DNA of 45,951 bases from Clostridia bacterium (GTDB taxonomy: Bacteria; Bacillota; Clostridia; Lachnospirales; Lachnospiraceae), in contig SAAB01000023.1 in the NCBI GenBank assembly GCA_009929615.1, positions 1-45,951 of the forward strand. The letters run 5' to 3'. The position numbers and the translations under genes were made by a program. This document shows, one piece after another, positions 12,976 through 20,453 of the stretch. Below the pieces are notes generated by a model. It was not told where the DNA came from. It did no database searches and worked only from the letters and a program-made list of their open reading frames with translations. The number at the start of each line of letters is the position of its first letter. Within the stretch, counting starts at the first letter, position 1.

Positions 12976-13278
12976 ATGATGTTTTTTCAAATATTTGTAT
13001 GGATAATTTTTGGGTGTGGTGTTTATTATTTTTATACCAGTCAGCAACGAAATCAAAAAGAAGCATTGGATAAATTGGTTAAAGAAATATATGAAAAACG
13101 AAAGAAATCGGAAAAAATAAGAGAAGAAATTGAATGGCAAGGAGCATTAGAAAGGAACAGAAAAATTGCACATATACAATACGATACCCATAAATTAACT
13201 CGTAAGCAGATTGAAAGATATAAAGCATCTGGTTTATTAGACGAGGACTTGGAAGTAGAAGGTTATGCAATAGATTAA
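12976..13278 (+). CDS. Small membrane-anchored helical protein (paralogue A)
   Basis: The 100-aa product starts at ATG 12976 after AAAAAGGAGAGTGG. It has an N-terminal transmembrane helix (MFFQIFVWIIFGCGVYYFY), a long charged coiled coil (about residues 22-62) and a C-terminal motif HKLTRKQIERYKASGLLDED. The frame is open back into repeat copy 11, but the ribosome site supports 12976. It is paralogous to the next gene. Function unknown. Confidence 0.65.
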   Translation: MMFFQIFVWIIFGCGVYYFYTSQQRNQKEALDKLVKEIYEKRKKSEKIREEIEWQGALERNRKIAHIQYDTHKLTRKQIERYKASGLLDEDLEVEGYAID

Positions 13279-13292
13279 AGGGAGGCAGAGCT

Positions 13293-13544
13293 ATGTTTGA
13301 ATTAATTGTTGGGCTTATGATTATTGTAATATGGGGTTATTGTGCGAATTATAAAAAAATAGAAAGGTCAGAAGATTTAAAGAAACGGAATGAAGAACAT
13401 CAGAAACTTGCAAGCGAACAATGGATAAAAGCAACAATTTTAAAACAGTATAGAGGGAATGTATTAACTCGCCAGCAGATTTTGGATTATCAGGAAGAAG
13501 GCTTATTGGATAAGAACTTGAAAATTGAAGATTGGATTAAGTAA
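13293..13544 (+). CDS. Small membrane-anchored helical protein (paralogue B)
   Basis: The 83-aa product begins MFELIVGLMIIVIWGYCANY (membrane helix), then a charged helix and the ending VLTRQQILDYQEEGLLDKNL. The layout and the LTR-QI--Y---GLLD--L motif match the gene just upstream, so the two arose by duplication. The start follows AAAGGGAGGCAGAGCT, 14 nt after paralogue A. They form an operon with the next gene. Confidence 0.65.
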   Translation: MFELIVGLMIIVIWGYCANYKKIERSEDLKKRNEEHQKLASEQWIKATILKQYRGNVLTRQQILDYQEEGLLDKNLKIEDWIK

Positions 13545-13554
13545 AGGAGAATGG

Positions 13555-13854
13555 ATGATGTTTGAGACGTTAGGATGGAAATATAGATTAGATGAACAAG
13601 GGTTAAAATTGAGAGAATCCGTTGAAGCCGGTGGATTAGCAGAAAGTTTGGAAGAAACTATTAAGACATTAAATTTCTTAAAAGAGAAGTATACTCTTGA
13701 GGAAAAATGGATAGAAAAAATTAATTTCTTAATTGAGAAAATACGAGAAGAGGCATTAGGACATAAAGAAGACTTAACGATAGAAAGTACAGATGAATAC
13801 ATTATTGCATTTTTTAATCTTATGGATGAAATGAGGGTATGGGTGGCGTTATAA
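13555..13854 (+). CDS. Small acidic helical protein, last gene of the array
   Basis: The 99-aa protein reads MMFETLGWKYRLDEQGLKLR onward and is mostly helical and acidic. I chose ATG 13555 because AAAGGAGAATGG ends just before it; ATG 13558 is equally possible. No membrane segment or recognised domain. It lies 10 nt after paralogue B in the same operon. An immunity role is possible given the acidic character and location. Confidence 0.55.
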   Translation: MMFETLGWKYRLDEQGLKLRESVEAGGLAESLEETIKTLNFLKEKYTLEEKWIEKINFLIEKIREEALGHKEDLTIESTDEYIIAFFNLMDEMRVWVAL

Positions 13855-13856
13855 AA

Positions 13857-13937
13857 ATGAATAAGTTAAATATATATCAAATATCACAAATAAAATTAGG
13901 AGAAAATTTAGACAAACTAGGGAGCTGCCATGACTAA
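13857..13937 (+). pseudogene. Truncated gene start at the right edge of the island
   Basis: A 26-residue ORF, MNKLNIYQISQIKLGENLDK and LGSCHD, runs into the terminator of the convergent M32 gene. It has no good ribosome site and looks like the beginning of another array gene whose remainder was lost at the island boundary. Confidence 0.3.
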
Positions 13938-13965
13938 AAATAGTCATTCGGCAGCTCCTTGTTTT
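13921..13965. terminator. Bidirectional terminator between array and M32 carboxypeptidase
   Basis: GGAGCTGCC-GACTA pairs with TAGTC-GGCAGCTCC (13921-13958); TTGTTTTT follows on the plus strand and A-rich sequence flanks the other side. Confidence 0.75.
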
Positions 13966-15473
13966 TAAAGGTTTTTATAGAGGGTTTCATATTTGTCTTT
14001 CAGATACTCGGTATAATATTTAGGATTAAAGCTTTCACCGGTCATATCGTTAAGAATCTCATTGGTGGTTTTTGTTTTTCCAAAGCGGTGAATATGCTCT
14101 TTTAAATAGTCATTAACAGGTTGAAAATTTCCTTTTTCCAGATAGTCATCTAAAGGCATGGCTTCTTTTAAATGAGCATAGATTTGGGCAGCAATAGCAT
14201 TGCCTAAGGCATAGGAAGGAAAGTAACCGAAACTGCCGCCGGCCCAGTGGATGTCCTGGAGAATACCTTTGCTGTCCTTTTCGGGAGTAACGCCGAGATA
14301 TTCTTCATATTTCTTGTTCCATATTTCAGAGAGTTTATCAATATCTGCATTTTCCTCAAAAATCATTTTTTCTACCTCATAGCGGACCATGATGTGAAGA
14401 GAGTAAGTCAGCTCGTCGGATTCTGTACGGATGAGGCTTGGACTGGATTTGTTAATGCCGAGAATAAAGTGGTCCAAATCAATATCGGACAGAGAGTCAG
14501 GATAAGTGTCCTTCAGCTTTTGGAAAAGTGGTACCCAAAAAGCAGTACTGCGTCCAAGATTATTTTCAAATAGTCTGGACTGGCCTTCGTGCATCCCCAT
14601 AGATGTACCACAGCCTGCCGGCGTACCGGTTAAATCATCAGCAATGTGCATTTCGTAAAGGGCATGGCCACTTTCGTGAATCGTTGAAAAAATAGCACTT
14701 TCAAGGTTATGTTCATCATAAGCAGTTGTGATGCGGACATCCCGGTTGTGTAGATTGGTTGTAAAGGGATGAACGCTTTCCTTCATCACGCCCCGCTTAA
14801 AGTTGAATCCTACATGTTCAGCCAGCATGCGGTTAAAATCTTTTTGAAGTGCCACTGGATAAAGGCGGTAGTTATAATCTTTGTTGATTTTATCCTTTTT
14901 TTCAGTAACCATATGAATAATAGGAAGAATATCTTTTTTCAGCGTTTCAAAAAAGTCGTCCAGTTCTTTCATTGTAAAACCTTCTTCATAATCATTTAGA
15001 AGAAGGTCGTAGGGCTTCATTTTGGATTTGCCTGCTTTCAGGCGGTAGTCAATGAACTTTTTCTGGTAGTTAATAATTTCTTTAAGGGTTGGTGCAAACT
15101 GGCTGTAGTCATCTGCGGCTTTTGCCCGGGACCAGATAGAGGAAGCCCTGGCTGTCAGACCCTGGTAAGCTTTGTATTCTTTTTGAGGAATGGGTTCCAT
15201 ACTGTCATATTGTTTCTGTAAATCTTTTACGATGGCTTTTTCCTTTGCATCCAGGTCAGTTTCTGAAGACAGCTGCTTTAAAAGTTTTTTAACATCAGCG
15301 TTAATAATAGTTTCATAATATTCGTTGGACAGTGTTTCAATAGCACGTGCGGTCAGTTCGGAAGCATCTTCCGGAGCTTCGGTTTCATTGTCCCATTCAA
15401 ATAAAACAAGGGCAGAATTTAAAGCATAGGCTTTGTCCAGCCATGGGGTGAGTTTTTCAAATATTGGATTCAC
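13965..15473 (-). CDS. M32-family metallocarboxypeptidase
   Basis: This cytoplasmic zinc carboxypeptidase of the thermostable (Taq) type removes C-terminal residues from peptides. The zinc motif HESGH is at residues 266-270 within TIHESGHALYE; further family blocks are RITTAYDEHN, GTSMGMHEGQSRLFENN and IHWAGGSFGYFPSYALGN. The length of 502 aa is standard. It stands alone on the minus strand between two terminators, with an AAGGAATCGTGATTATAACGTG leader. The start MNPIFEKLTPWL is typical. Confidence 0.95.
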   Translation of the reverse strand: MNPIFEKLTPWLDKAYALNSALVLFEWDNETEAPEDASELTARAIETLSNEYYETIINADVKKLLKQLSSETDLDAKEKAIVKDLQKQYDSMEPIPQKEYKAYQGLTARASSIWSRAKAADDYSQFAPTLKEIINYQKKFIDYRLKAGKSKMKPYDLLLNDYEEGFTMKELDDFFETLKKDILPIIHMVTEKKDKINKDYNYRLYPVALQKDFNRMLAEHVGFNFKRGVMKESVHPFTTNLHNRDVRITTAYDEHNLESAIFSTIHESGHALYEMHIADDLTGTPAGCGTSMGMHEGQSRLFENNLGRSTAFWVPLFQKLKDTYPDSLSDIDLDHFILGINKSSPSLIRTESDELTYSLHIMVRYEVEKMIFEENADIDKLSEIWNKKYEEYLGVTPEKDSKGILQDIHWAGGSFGYFPSYALGNAIAAQIYAHLKEAMPLDDYLEKGNFQPVNDYLKEHIHRFGKTKTTNEILNDMTGESFNPKYYTEYLKDKYETLYKNL

Positions 15474-15618
15474 GTTATAATCACGATTCCTTTCTTCAAT
15501 TCAAATATCTAGGATTAGTCTAAACAAATTTTATCATAATATGTATGAATAGAACAGAGAAAAGGCATTCTGCATTTAATACAAAGATTGGCATTGTGAA
15601 ATTTGTCTAAAATGCCTA

Positions 15619-15735
15619 TGTCTTTTTTGTTAAAAATAGGTTATAATACTATTACAGCGTGTTGTTTGCAAAAGGGATGTATGACCGGTTGTACAAGCAA
15701 CACGCTTATAACGTTATATTAAGTATAATGGACAT
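15619..15735 (+). promoter_or_regulatory. Promoter and structured leader of the CarD-like gene
   Basis: A -10 TATAAT at about 15641-15646 with TGTCTT some 16-17 nt upstream suggests a promoter. An inverted repeat follows: AGCGTGTTG (about 15656-15664) and CAACACGCT, with an inner TTG-A/T-CAA pairing. No T-tract follows, so it may be a regulatory leader or protein site rather than a terminator. Confidence 0.45.
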
Positions 15736-15760
15736 TTCGGCAGAGTGAGGTGAATTAGAA

Positions 15761-16267
15761 ATGTTTCAGGTGAATGACATGGTATTGTATGGAAGCAATG
15801 GTGTTTGTGAACTGGTGGATATTGACGAACGGGATTGCGGCGGTAAGTTGGTAAAGTATTATATACTTAAACCGATATATGCTTCGAATTCTACAGTTTT
15901 TGTGCCGGTGAATAATCCGAAACTCACATCGAAGATGCGGCATGTATTAACTAAAGAAGAGATTACTCAGATGATTCATTCTATTCCGGACAGTGATCGG
16001 GAGTGGATTACAGATGAACGTACCCGTAAGGAGAAGTTCAGAGATATTGTCAGCAGAGCTGATACGTATGAATTAATTCAGTTAATTGAAGCGTTGCTTA
16101 AACATCAGAAAGAGGCAGTTGAACGGGGAAAGAAACTGCATATTGCCGATGAACGGATGTTAAGAGAAGCAGAGAAGATGATATGTGATGAATTTGCTTA
16201 TGTATTAGGAATTGCCCAGGAGGACGTACCTAACTATATTGACAACAGTATTCAGGAACATATTTAA
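15761..16267 (+). CDS. CarD-family RNA polymerase-interacting regulator
   Basis: The 168-aa protein begins MFQVNDMVLYGSNGVCELVD, the CarD/CdnL/TRCF RNA-polymerase-interaction domain (about residues 1-60), including KYYILKPIYASNSTVFVPVN. The rest (65-160) is helical, as in CarD proteins that contact promoter DNA. Such proteins stabilise or modulate open complexes. The start follows AGTGAGGTGAATTAGAA. It is a single-gene unit ending in a shared terminator. Confidence 0.9.
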   Translation: MFQVNDMVLYGSNGVCELVDIDERDCGGKLVKYYILKPIYASNSTVFVPVNNPKLTSKMRHVLTKEEITQMIHSIPDSDREWITDERTRKEKFRDIVSRADTYELIQLIEALLKHQKEAVERGKKLHIADERMLREAEKMICDEFAYVLGIAQEDVPNYIDNSIQEHI

Positions 16268-16275
16268 TAGAAAAA

Positions 16276-16308
16276 AGAAGGGGTGAACATTTTGTTCATC
16301 CCTTCTCT
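16276..16308. terminator. Bidirectional terminator between CarD-like gene and ABC operon
   Basis: AGAAGGGGTGAAC pairs with GTTCATCCCTTCT (one G-T pair). A-rich sequence precedes it, giving a T-tract for the minus-strand operon. Confidence 0.7.
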
Positions 16309-16312
16309 AGTG

Positions 16313-17092
16313 TTATAAAGAATTGCCATATTCAAGACTGATTTCATTGAATTTATTAAGAATCTCCGATAATGGGAGGTTCTTTTTTTCTTCTCCGGAA
16401 ACATCGATAATTGCATGGCCCTGATGCATCATAATCAGCCGGTTGCCATATTGAAGGGCAAACTTCAAATTATGGGTGACCATTAATGTGGTCAGATTCT
16501 TTTCTGTAACAAGACGGTCCGTTAATTCCATAATGTTATCTGCGGTTTTTGGGTCCAGAGCTGCCGTGTGTTCATCTAGAATCATCAATGACGTTGGTGT
16601 CAGTGTGGAGGTGAGCATAGCTAAGGCCTGACGCTGCCCGCCGGAAAGAGAACCGACTTTATCATGGATACGGTTTTCAAGACCGAGCTTTAAAGTTTCC
16701 AGCAAGGTTTTGTATTCATCAATCTTGCTGCGTTTAATTCCAAGTCCAAGATTATAAGGTTTACCTTTATTATCCGCCAGTGCAATATTTTCCAGAATGC
16801 TGAAAGAAGGGCAGGAGCCTTTAGAAGGGTCCTGATATACTCTGGAAATAAATTCCGAGCGGCGGTATTCTTTCACTTTAGAGATATCTTTAGAATCTTT
16901 AATAATCTGTCCTTTATCCGGTGCAAGGCTGCCGCAGAGCAGATTCAGCATGGTCGTCTTGCCGGAACCGTTGCTTCCGATGACGGCAACGAAATCATTG
17001 TCATTGATGGAAAGGTTAAAGTCCGTAAAGAGAATAGATTCATTTACTGTCCCAGGCTCGAACGTTTTATAAATATGACTTAATTCAATCAT
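16313..17092 (-). CDS. ABC transporter ATP-binding protein
   Basis: This 259-aa ATPase powers the uptake system encoded by the next two genes upstream on the minus strand. Walker A GSNGSGKTT is at residues 39-47, the signature LSGGQ at 150-154 and Walker B LMILDEH at 170-176, with the switch His in VTHNLKF. The GTG/ATG start overlaps the permease stop by 4 nt (MIELSHIYKTF). Membership in the group that pairs with DUF534-type binding proteins is inferred from the neighbours. Confidence 0.93.
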   Translation of the reverse strand: MIELSHIYKTFEPGTVNESILFTDFNLSINDNDFVAVIGSNGSGKTTMLNLLCGSLAPDKGQIIKDSKDISKVKEYRRSEFISRVYQDPSKGSCPSFSILENIALADNKGKPYNLGLGIKRSKIDEYKTLLETLKLGLENRIHDKVGSLSGGQRQALAMLTSTLTPTSLMILDEHTAALDPKTADNIMELTDRLVTEKNLTTLMVTHNLKFALQYGNRLIMMHQGHAIIDVSGEEKKNLPLSEILNKFNEISLEYGNSL

Positions 17093-17985
17093 TTATGTGA
17101 GCCTCCTTTCGCATCCATGGCCCGCCGTGAAACAAGGGCAACAAGGAAAATTAAAGTCATGAGAAGTTTCAGGTTGTTTGGATTGATACCCATATTAATG
17201 GCCAGTGAAAGGCAGCCACGGTAAATAATGGCTCCGAGAATAACAATCAATGTCGGCTTGATAAAAGGTATTTTACCAAAAAGGGCCATTCCAATAATAA
17301 CCGAGGCAACACCCATAACGAGCATACCGGTTCCCATGGATATTTCAAAATAACGCTGCTGCTGACAGAGTACGGAACCTGCAGTAGCTACGAGACCATT
17401 GGCAATCATCAGACCGACGATTTTTACCTTGCCGGAATCCTTTGCAAGGGATGTGACCATGACTTCATTATCACCGGTGGCACGTAAAAGCATACCGGAA
17501 CGGGTCTTTAAGTACCAGTCTAATAACAGCTTTAACAGAATTGCCAGGATAAAGATAATAATTAATGGCACATATCTGGAAATAGATTCCGGAAACAGAG
17601 TTGCCAGCCCACTGTTAAAAATAGTAGAGGCCTTTGTAATAGAAAGAAGAGCAGTACCGCCTACAATCATTAAATTAACAGAATAGAGGGCGGTGCTGGT
17701 TAATATACCGGAGAGCAAATCTGTAATCTGCAGTTTCACATGAAAAATTCCGGTAACGAGACCTGCTATAGCACCGCAGGCAAAAGCGACAATCAAAGCC
17801 AGCCATGGGTTAAAACCAAGACTCAGAAGAATGGCAGTAACAGCAGCACCAAGAGGGAAAGTTCCATCTACTGATAAATCCGGAAAATTCAGAATACAGT
17901 AGGTGATATAAATTCCGAGGGCCATAATACCATAGATAAGTCCCTGCTCTAATATACCACGGATGATTGAAATAATAATGTCCAC
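17089..17985 (-). CDS. ABC transporter permease (branched-chain amino acid / TrpY-like family)
   Basis: The 298-aa protein has about eight to nine membrane helices (for example GIMALGIYITYCILNFPDLS and FIKPTLIVILGAIIYRGCLS) and the LSVDGTFPLGAAV block of BPD_transp_2 permeases that pair with periplasmic-binding proteins of the ABC_sub_bind (DUF534) family. The start MDIIISIIRGIL follows AGGAGGAACAAAAGCG. It lies between the binding-protein and ATPase genes and overlaps the latter. Confidence 0.92.
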   Translation of the reverse strand: MDIIISIIRGILEQGLIYGIMALGIYITYCILNFPDLSVDGTFPLGAAVTAILLSLGFNPWLALIVAFACGAIAGLVTGIFHVKLQITDLLSGILTSTALYSVNLMIVGGTALLSITKASTIFNSGLATLFPESISRYVPLIIIFILAILLKLLLDWYLKTRSGMLLRATGDNEVMVTSLAKDSGKVKIVGLMIANGLVATAGSVLCQQQRYFEISMGTGMLVMGVASVIIGMALFGKIPFIKPTLIVILGAIIYRGCLSLAINMGINPNNLKLLMTLIFLVALVSRRAMDAKGGSHK

Positions 17986-18008
17986 GCTTTTGTTCCTCCT
18001 AAAATAAT

Positions 18009-19058
18009 CTATTCAGCTTCGCTGTAAGAATCTTTGTATTCGTCTGGTACGCTAAGATTAAACTGGCTCATTACATCAGAGTTTACGTAAAGGGAGCTGG
18101 CACTGATAACCTGAACTGGCATTGTTGCAGCATCTTCACCATTTAAAACAGCAGCAGCCATGACACCTGTCTGACGGCCAAGTTCTGTATAATCAAGTCC
18201 CATAGAAGCTGCACAGCCATTAACTACCTGCTCAACTTCAGAGCCAAATACAGGGATGCCTGCTTCAGTTGCTTTTGCAATAACTGTATCCAGGTTGTTG
18301 ACAACATTGTTGTCGGTTAAGTTGGAAATACAGTCAACCTTTGTAACGAGGCTGTCTAAAGCAATCGGGATATCGGATGAAGAAGCGACACCGGATTCTA
18401 CGATTTCAAAATCATATTTCGGAGCAAGTTCTTTATAGGTTTCCAGATTTGTTATGGAGTTTACTTCGCTTGTTGTGTACATGATACCGATAGTTTTTGC
18501 ATCTGGCATCATGGCACGAATCATCTTCAACTGGTCTTCAACAGGAAGTGCGTCACTTGTACCTGTGCAGTTGGAGCCTGGAGCCTCAAGGGATGCAACT
18601 AATTCAGCAGCAACCGGGTCAGAAACAGCTGTGAAAATGGTTGGAATTTCTGTTCCCTGTGCGGCATTGAAGCAAGCCATAGCACTTGGTGTAGCAACAG
18701 CACAAACCAAATCATATTTTTTAGATACAAAGTTCTGAGCAATCATGCTGGCATTGGCTGTGTCGCCCTGGGCGTTCTGGTAATCAACGGTGAGATTTTT
18801 ACCCTCAACAAATCCTTCAGATGCGAGTCCTTCAAGAAAGCCTTCACGACAGTTATCCAGAGAACCGTGTTCAGCAATCTGAGTAATACCAATTGTATAT
18901 GTGCCATCAGCAGCTTCCGCTTTTTCTGAAGTTTCACCGGTTGTCTCGGCGGCAGCAGTTGTTGTTTCTGTTTTTGCACTATTGCCGCATCCACCGAGAA
19001 GTGCTGCGGAAAGGACGGTACAAAGAGCCAACTTTACTAAAGTTGTAGATTTTTTCAT
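18009..19058 (-). CDS. ABC transporter substrate-binding lipoprotein (DUF534/TrpX-like)
   Basis: The 349-aa lipoprotein has a signal peptide with lipobox AALLGGC (Cys about residue 24), a Thr/Glu-rich linker, and the two-lobe binding fold: TYTIGITQIAEHGSLDNCRE, IPTIFTAVSDPVAAELV, GIMYTTSEVNS, PVFGSEVEQVVNGCAASMGL. This is the ABC_sub_bind family, in which some members bind tryptophan or tyrosine; the ligand here is unknown. First gene of the minus-strand operon, with AGGAGG before the ATG and a promoter upstream. Confidence 0.92.
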   Translation of the reverse strand: MKKSTTLVKLALCTVLSAALLGGCGNSAKTETTTAAAETTGETSEKAEAADGTYTIGITQIAEHGSLDNCREGFLEGLASEGFVEGKNLTVDYQNAQGDTANASMIAQNFVSKKYDLVCAVATPSAMACFNAAQGTEIPTIFTAVSDPVAAELVASLEAPGSNCTGTSDALPVEDQLKMIRAMMPDAKTIGIMYTTSEVNSITNLETYKELAPKYDFEIVESGVASSSDIPIALDSLVTKVDCISNLTDNNVVNNLDTVIAKATEAGIPVFGSEVEQVVNGCAASMGLDYTELGRQTGVMAAAVLNGEDAATMPVQVISASSLYVNSDVMSQFNLSVPDEYKDSYSEAE

Positions 19059-19096
19059 AATATATTCCTCCTAGTTCATGATAAGTTCTATGTGAT

Positions 19097-19126
19097 ATTC
19101 TAACTCGGCTTTTACATCAATGTCAA
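19097..19126 (-). promoter_or_regulatory. Promoter of the ABC uptake operon
   Basis: On the minus strand TTGACA (complement of 19121-19126) is followed after 18 nt by TAGAAT (complement of 19097-19102), upstream of the binding-protein gene. Confidence 0.75.
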
Positions 19127-19153
19127 TGAAAAAACGGAGTAGAATAAAATAGC

Positions 19154-19175
19154 TTGTACTTTTTTGCGTACAAAA
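19154..19175. promoter_or_regulatory. Inverted repeat in the divergent region
   Basis: TTGTAC and GTACAA form a small dyad separated by a T-rich spacer, midway between the divergent ABC and apbE promoters. It could be an operator or a weak terminator; evidence is limited to the symmetry. Confidence 0.3.
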
Positions 19176-19207
19176 AAGACTTCCAGCAAAAAACTGACCT
19201 TGTTGCT

Positions 19208-19236
19208 TGAAAAAACGCGGATAACAGTGTAAAATG
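19208..19236 (+). promoter_or_regulatory. Promoter of apbE
   Basis: TTGAAA (19208-19213) and TAAAAT (19231-19236) with a 17-nt spacer, about 40 nt before the apbE start. It may also serve the Rnf operon. Confidence 0.7.
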
Positions 19237-19277
19237 AAACAGAATAGAAATTAATAGTTGAGGTGGTTGATATACAT

Positions 19278-20330
19278 TTGAAAAATCATAAAAAAACGAT
19301 TCTTCTGATGTTTTTTTTAGTGTCAGCGATAATGGTTTTTACTTCGTGTAAGAAAGTTTTGCCGGAACAGCCAGCAGATGGTCAGGATGTTACTTTTTCC
19401 ATGGGAACTGCAGTGACAACCACTTTATATGGAAAAAACAGCGATGCAGTGACAGGGAATCTTGAAGCCGCAGGAACTGCTTTGACGGAAGTTGATAATG
19501 CCATTTCCTGGAGAATAGAGAAGTCTATGACCAGCATTTTTAATAAGGAACATGAAGTTTCGGTGGCTGGACAGGAAGAAGTATATCAGCTTGCATTGGA
19601 TGTTGCTCAGGCTAGCGGCGGGGCATTTGACCCAACGATTCTTTCCGTTTCTGAATTGTGGGATATTGGTGGTGAGAACCAACGGCATCCGGCCCGGTCA
19701 GAAATTGACGAAGCCTTAAAGACGGTTGACTATTCGTCCGTTACATTGACAGATGATGTATTGAGAACAGATAATGACCAGGTTCTTTTGGAATTAGGGG
19801 CCATCGGTAAGGGCTATGCGCTGGAGAAAGCAGAAGAAGCTATTAATAAGGAAGAAATAACTGCGGGTATTCTTTCGGCAGGAAGTTCTATTCTTACATT
19901 TGGCACAAAGCCAGATGGCAGTAAGTTTCGTGTAGGTCTCCGGGACCCACGGGGAACACAGGAAGATTTAATCGGTGTTTTTACATTGACAGATTTATCA
20001 ATTTCCACTTCGGGAGATTATGAGAAATATTTTGAAGAAGATGGAAAGCGATATCATCATATATTAGATGCACGAACAGGAGAACCGGCGGACAGTGGAC
20101 TTATGTCGGTAACGGTTATTTCTGAAAACAGTGCACTGAGTGATGCACTTTCAACAGCAGGTTTTATTCTTGGCTTGGATGAAGGGATGAACCTTCTGGA
20201 TAAATATGGTGTCTTTGCGATATTTGTTGATAATCAACGAAATGTATATTATAATAGTGAAAGTGTTTTGGAGTTTTTGTCTTTTGACGGGGAAGCAGCG
20301 GGATATACGCTGAAACCTTATGAAAGATAA
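19278..20330 (+). CDS. apbE: FAD:protein FMN transferase
   Basis: ApbE attaches FMN covalently to a Thr in Rnf/Nqr subunits using FAD. The protein carries a signal peptide with lipobox VFTSC (lipoprotein, outer face of the membrane), the FAD-binding block LGAIGKGYALEKAEEAI, GDYEKYFEEDGKRYHHILDA followed by RTGEPADS, and the metal-site segment SALSDALSTAGF. I favour the TTG at 19278, which fits GAGGTGG at 19259-19265; a GTG at 19263 overlaps that site. It lies 123 nt before rnfC, and its substrates RnfG and RnfD are encoded in that operon. Confidence 0.93.
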   Translation: MKNHKKTILLMFFLVSAIMVFTSCKKVLPEQPADGQDVTFSMGTAVTTTLYGKNSDAVTGNLEAAGTALTEVDNAISWRIEKSMTSIFNKEHEVSVAGQEEVYQLALDVAQASGGAFDPTILSVSELWDIGGENQRHPARSEIDEALKTVDYSSVTLTDDVLRTDNDQVLLELGAIGKGYALEKAEEAINKEEITAGILSAGSSILTFGTKPDGSKFRVGLRDPRGTQEDLIGVFTLTDLSISTSGDYEKYFEEDGKRYHHILDARTGEPADSGLMSVTVISENSALSDALSTAGFILGLDEGMNLLDKYGVFAIFVDNQRNVYYNSESVLEFLSFDGEAAGYTLKPYER

Positions 20331-20349
20331 TCGGTAATGGATATAACTA

Positions 20350-20453
20350 GATAGTCCGAATAGATGGAGATTCAAGACTATTTAGTATATTATATATTAA
20401 ATCATTAAACGGCGGGATAAACCCAAGGTTTAAATTTAAAGAGGAGGATTCAA
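20350..20453 (+). promoter_or_regulatory. Leader region of the Rnf operon
   Basis: Contains a hairpin with ATAGTC-GAAT pairing to ATTC-GACTAT (about 20351-20382), an AT-rich stretch TAGTATATTATATATT that could hold a -10, and a strong AGAGGAGG site before rnfC. No T-tract follows the hairpin, so apbE read-through into rnf is plausible. Confidence 0.4.

Larger units (their letters stand above)
5997..13860 (+). mobile_element. Array of orphan toxin-tail/immunity modules separated by palindromic repeats
   Basis: Eleven same-orientation copies of a 35-36 bp palindrome delimit modules of about 339-1426 bp; the copies occupy 5997-12955 and I see none elsewhere in the window. The usual module order is repeat, 3' end of a toxin gene, immunity-like gene, intrinsic terminator, then the beginning of another gene cut by the next repeat. 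All genes are on the plus strand. No transposase, integrase or recombinase is visible in or beside the array. The architecture recalls orphan CdiA-CT/Rhs-CT islands and the recombinase-associated immunity arrays (rAID) of Bacteroidales, but with a short palindromic junction. It is flanked by housekeeping genes (4hbD on the left, M32 peptidase on the right). Confidence 0.7.
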
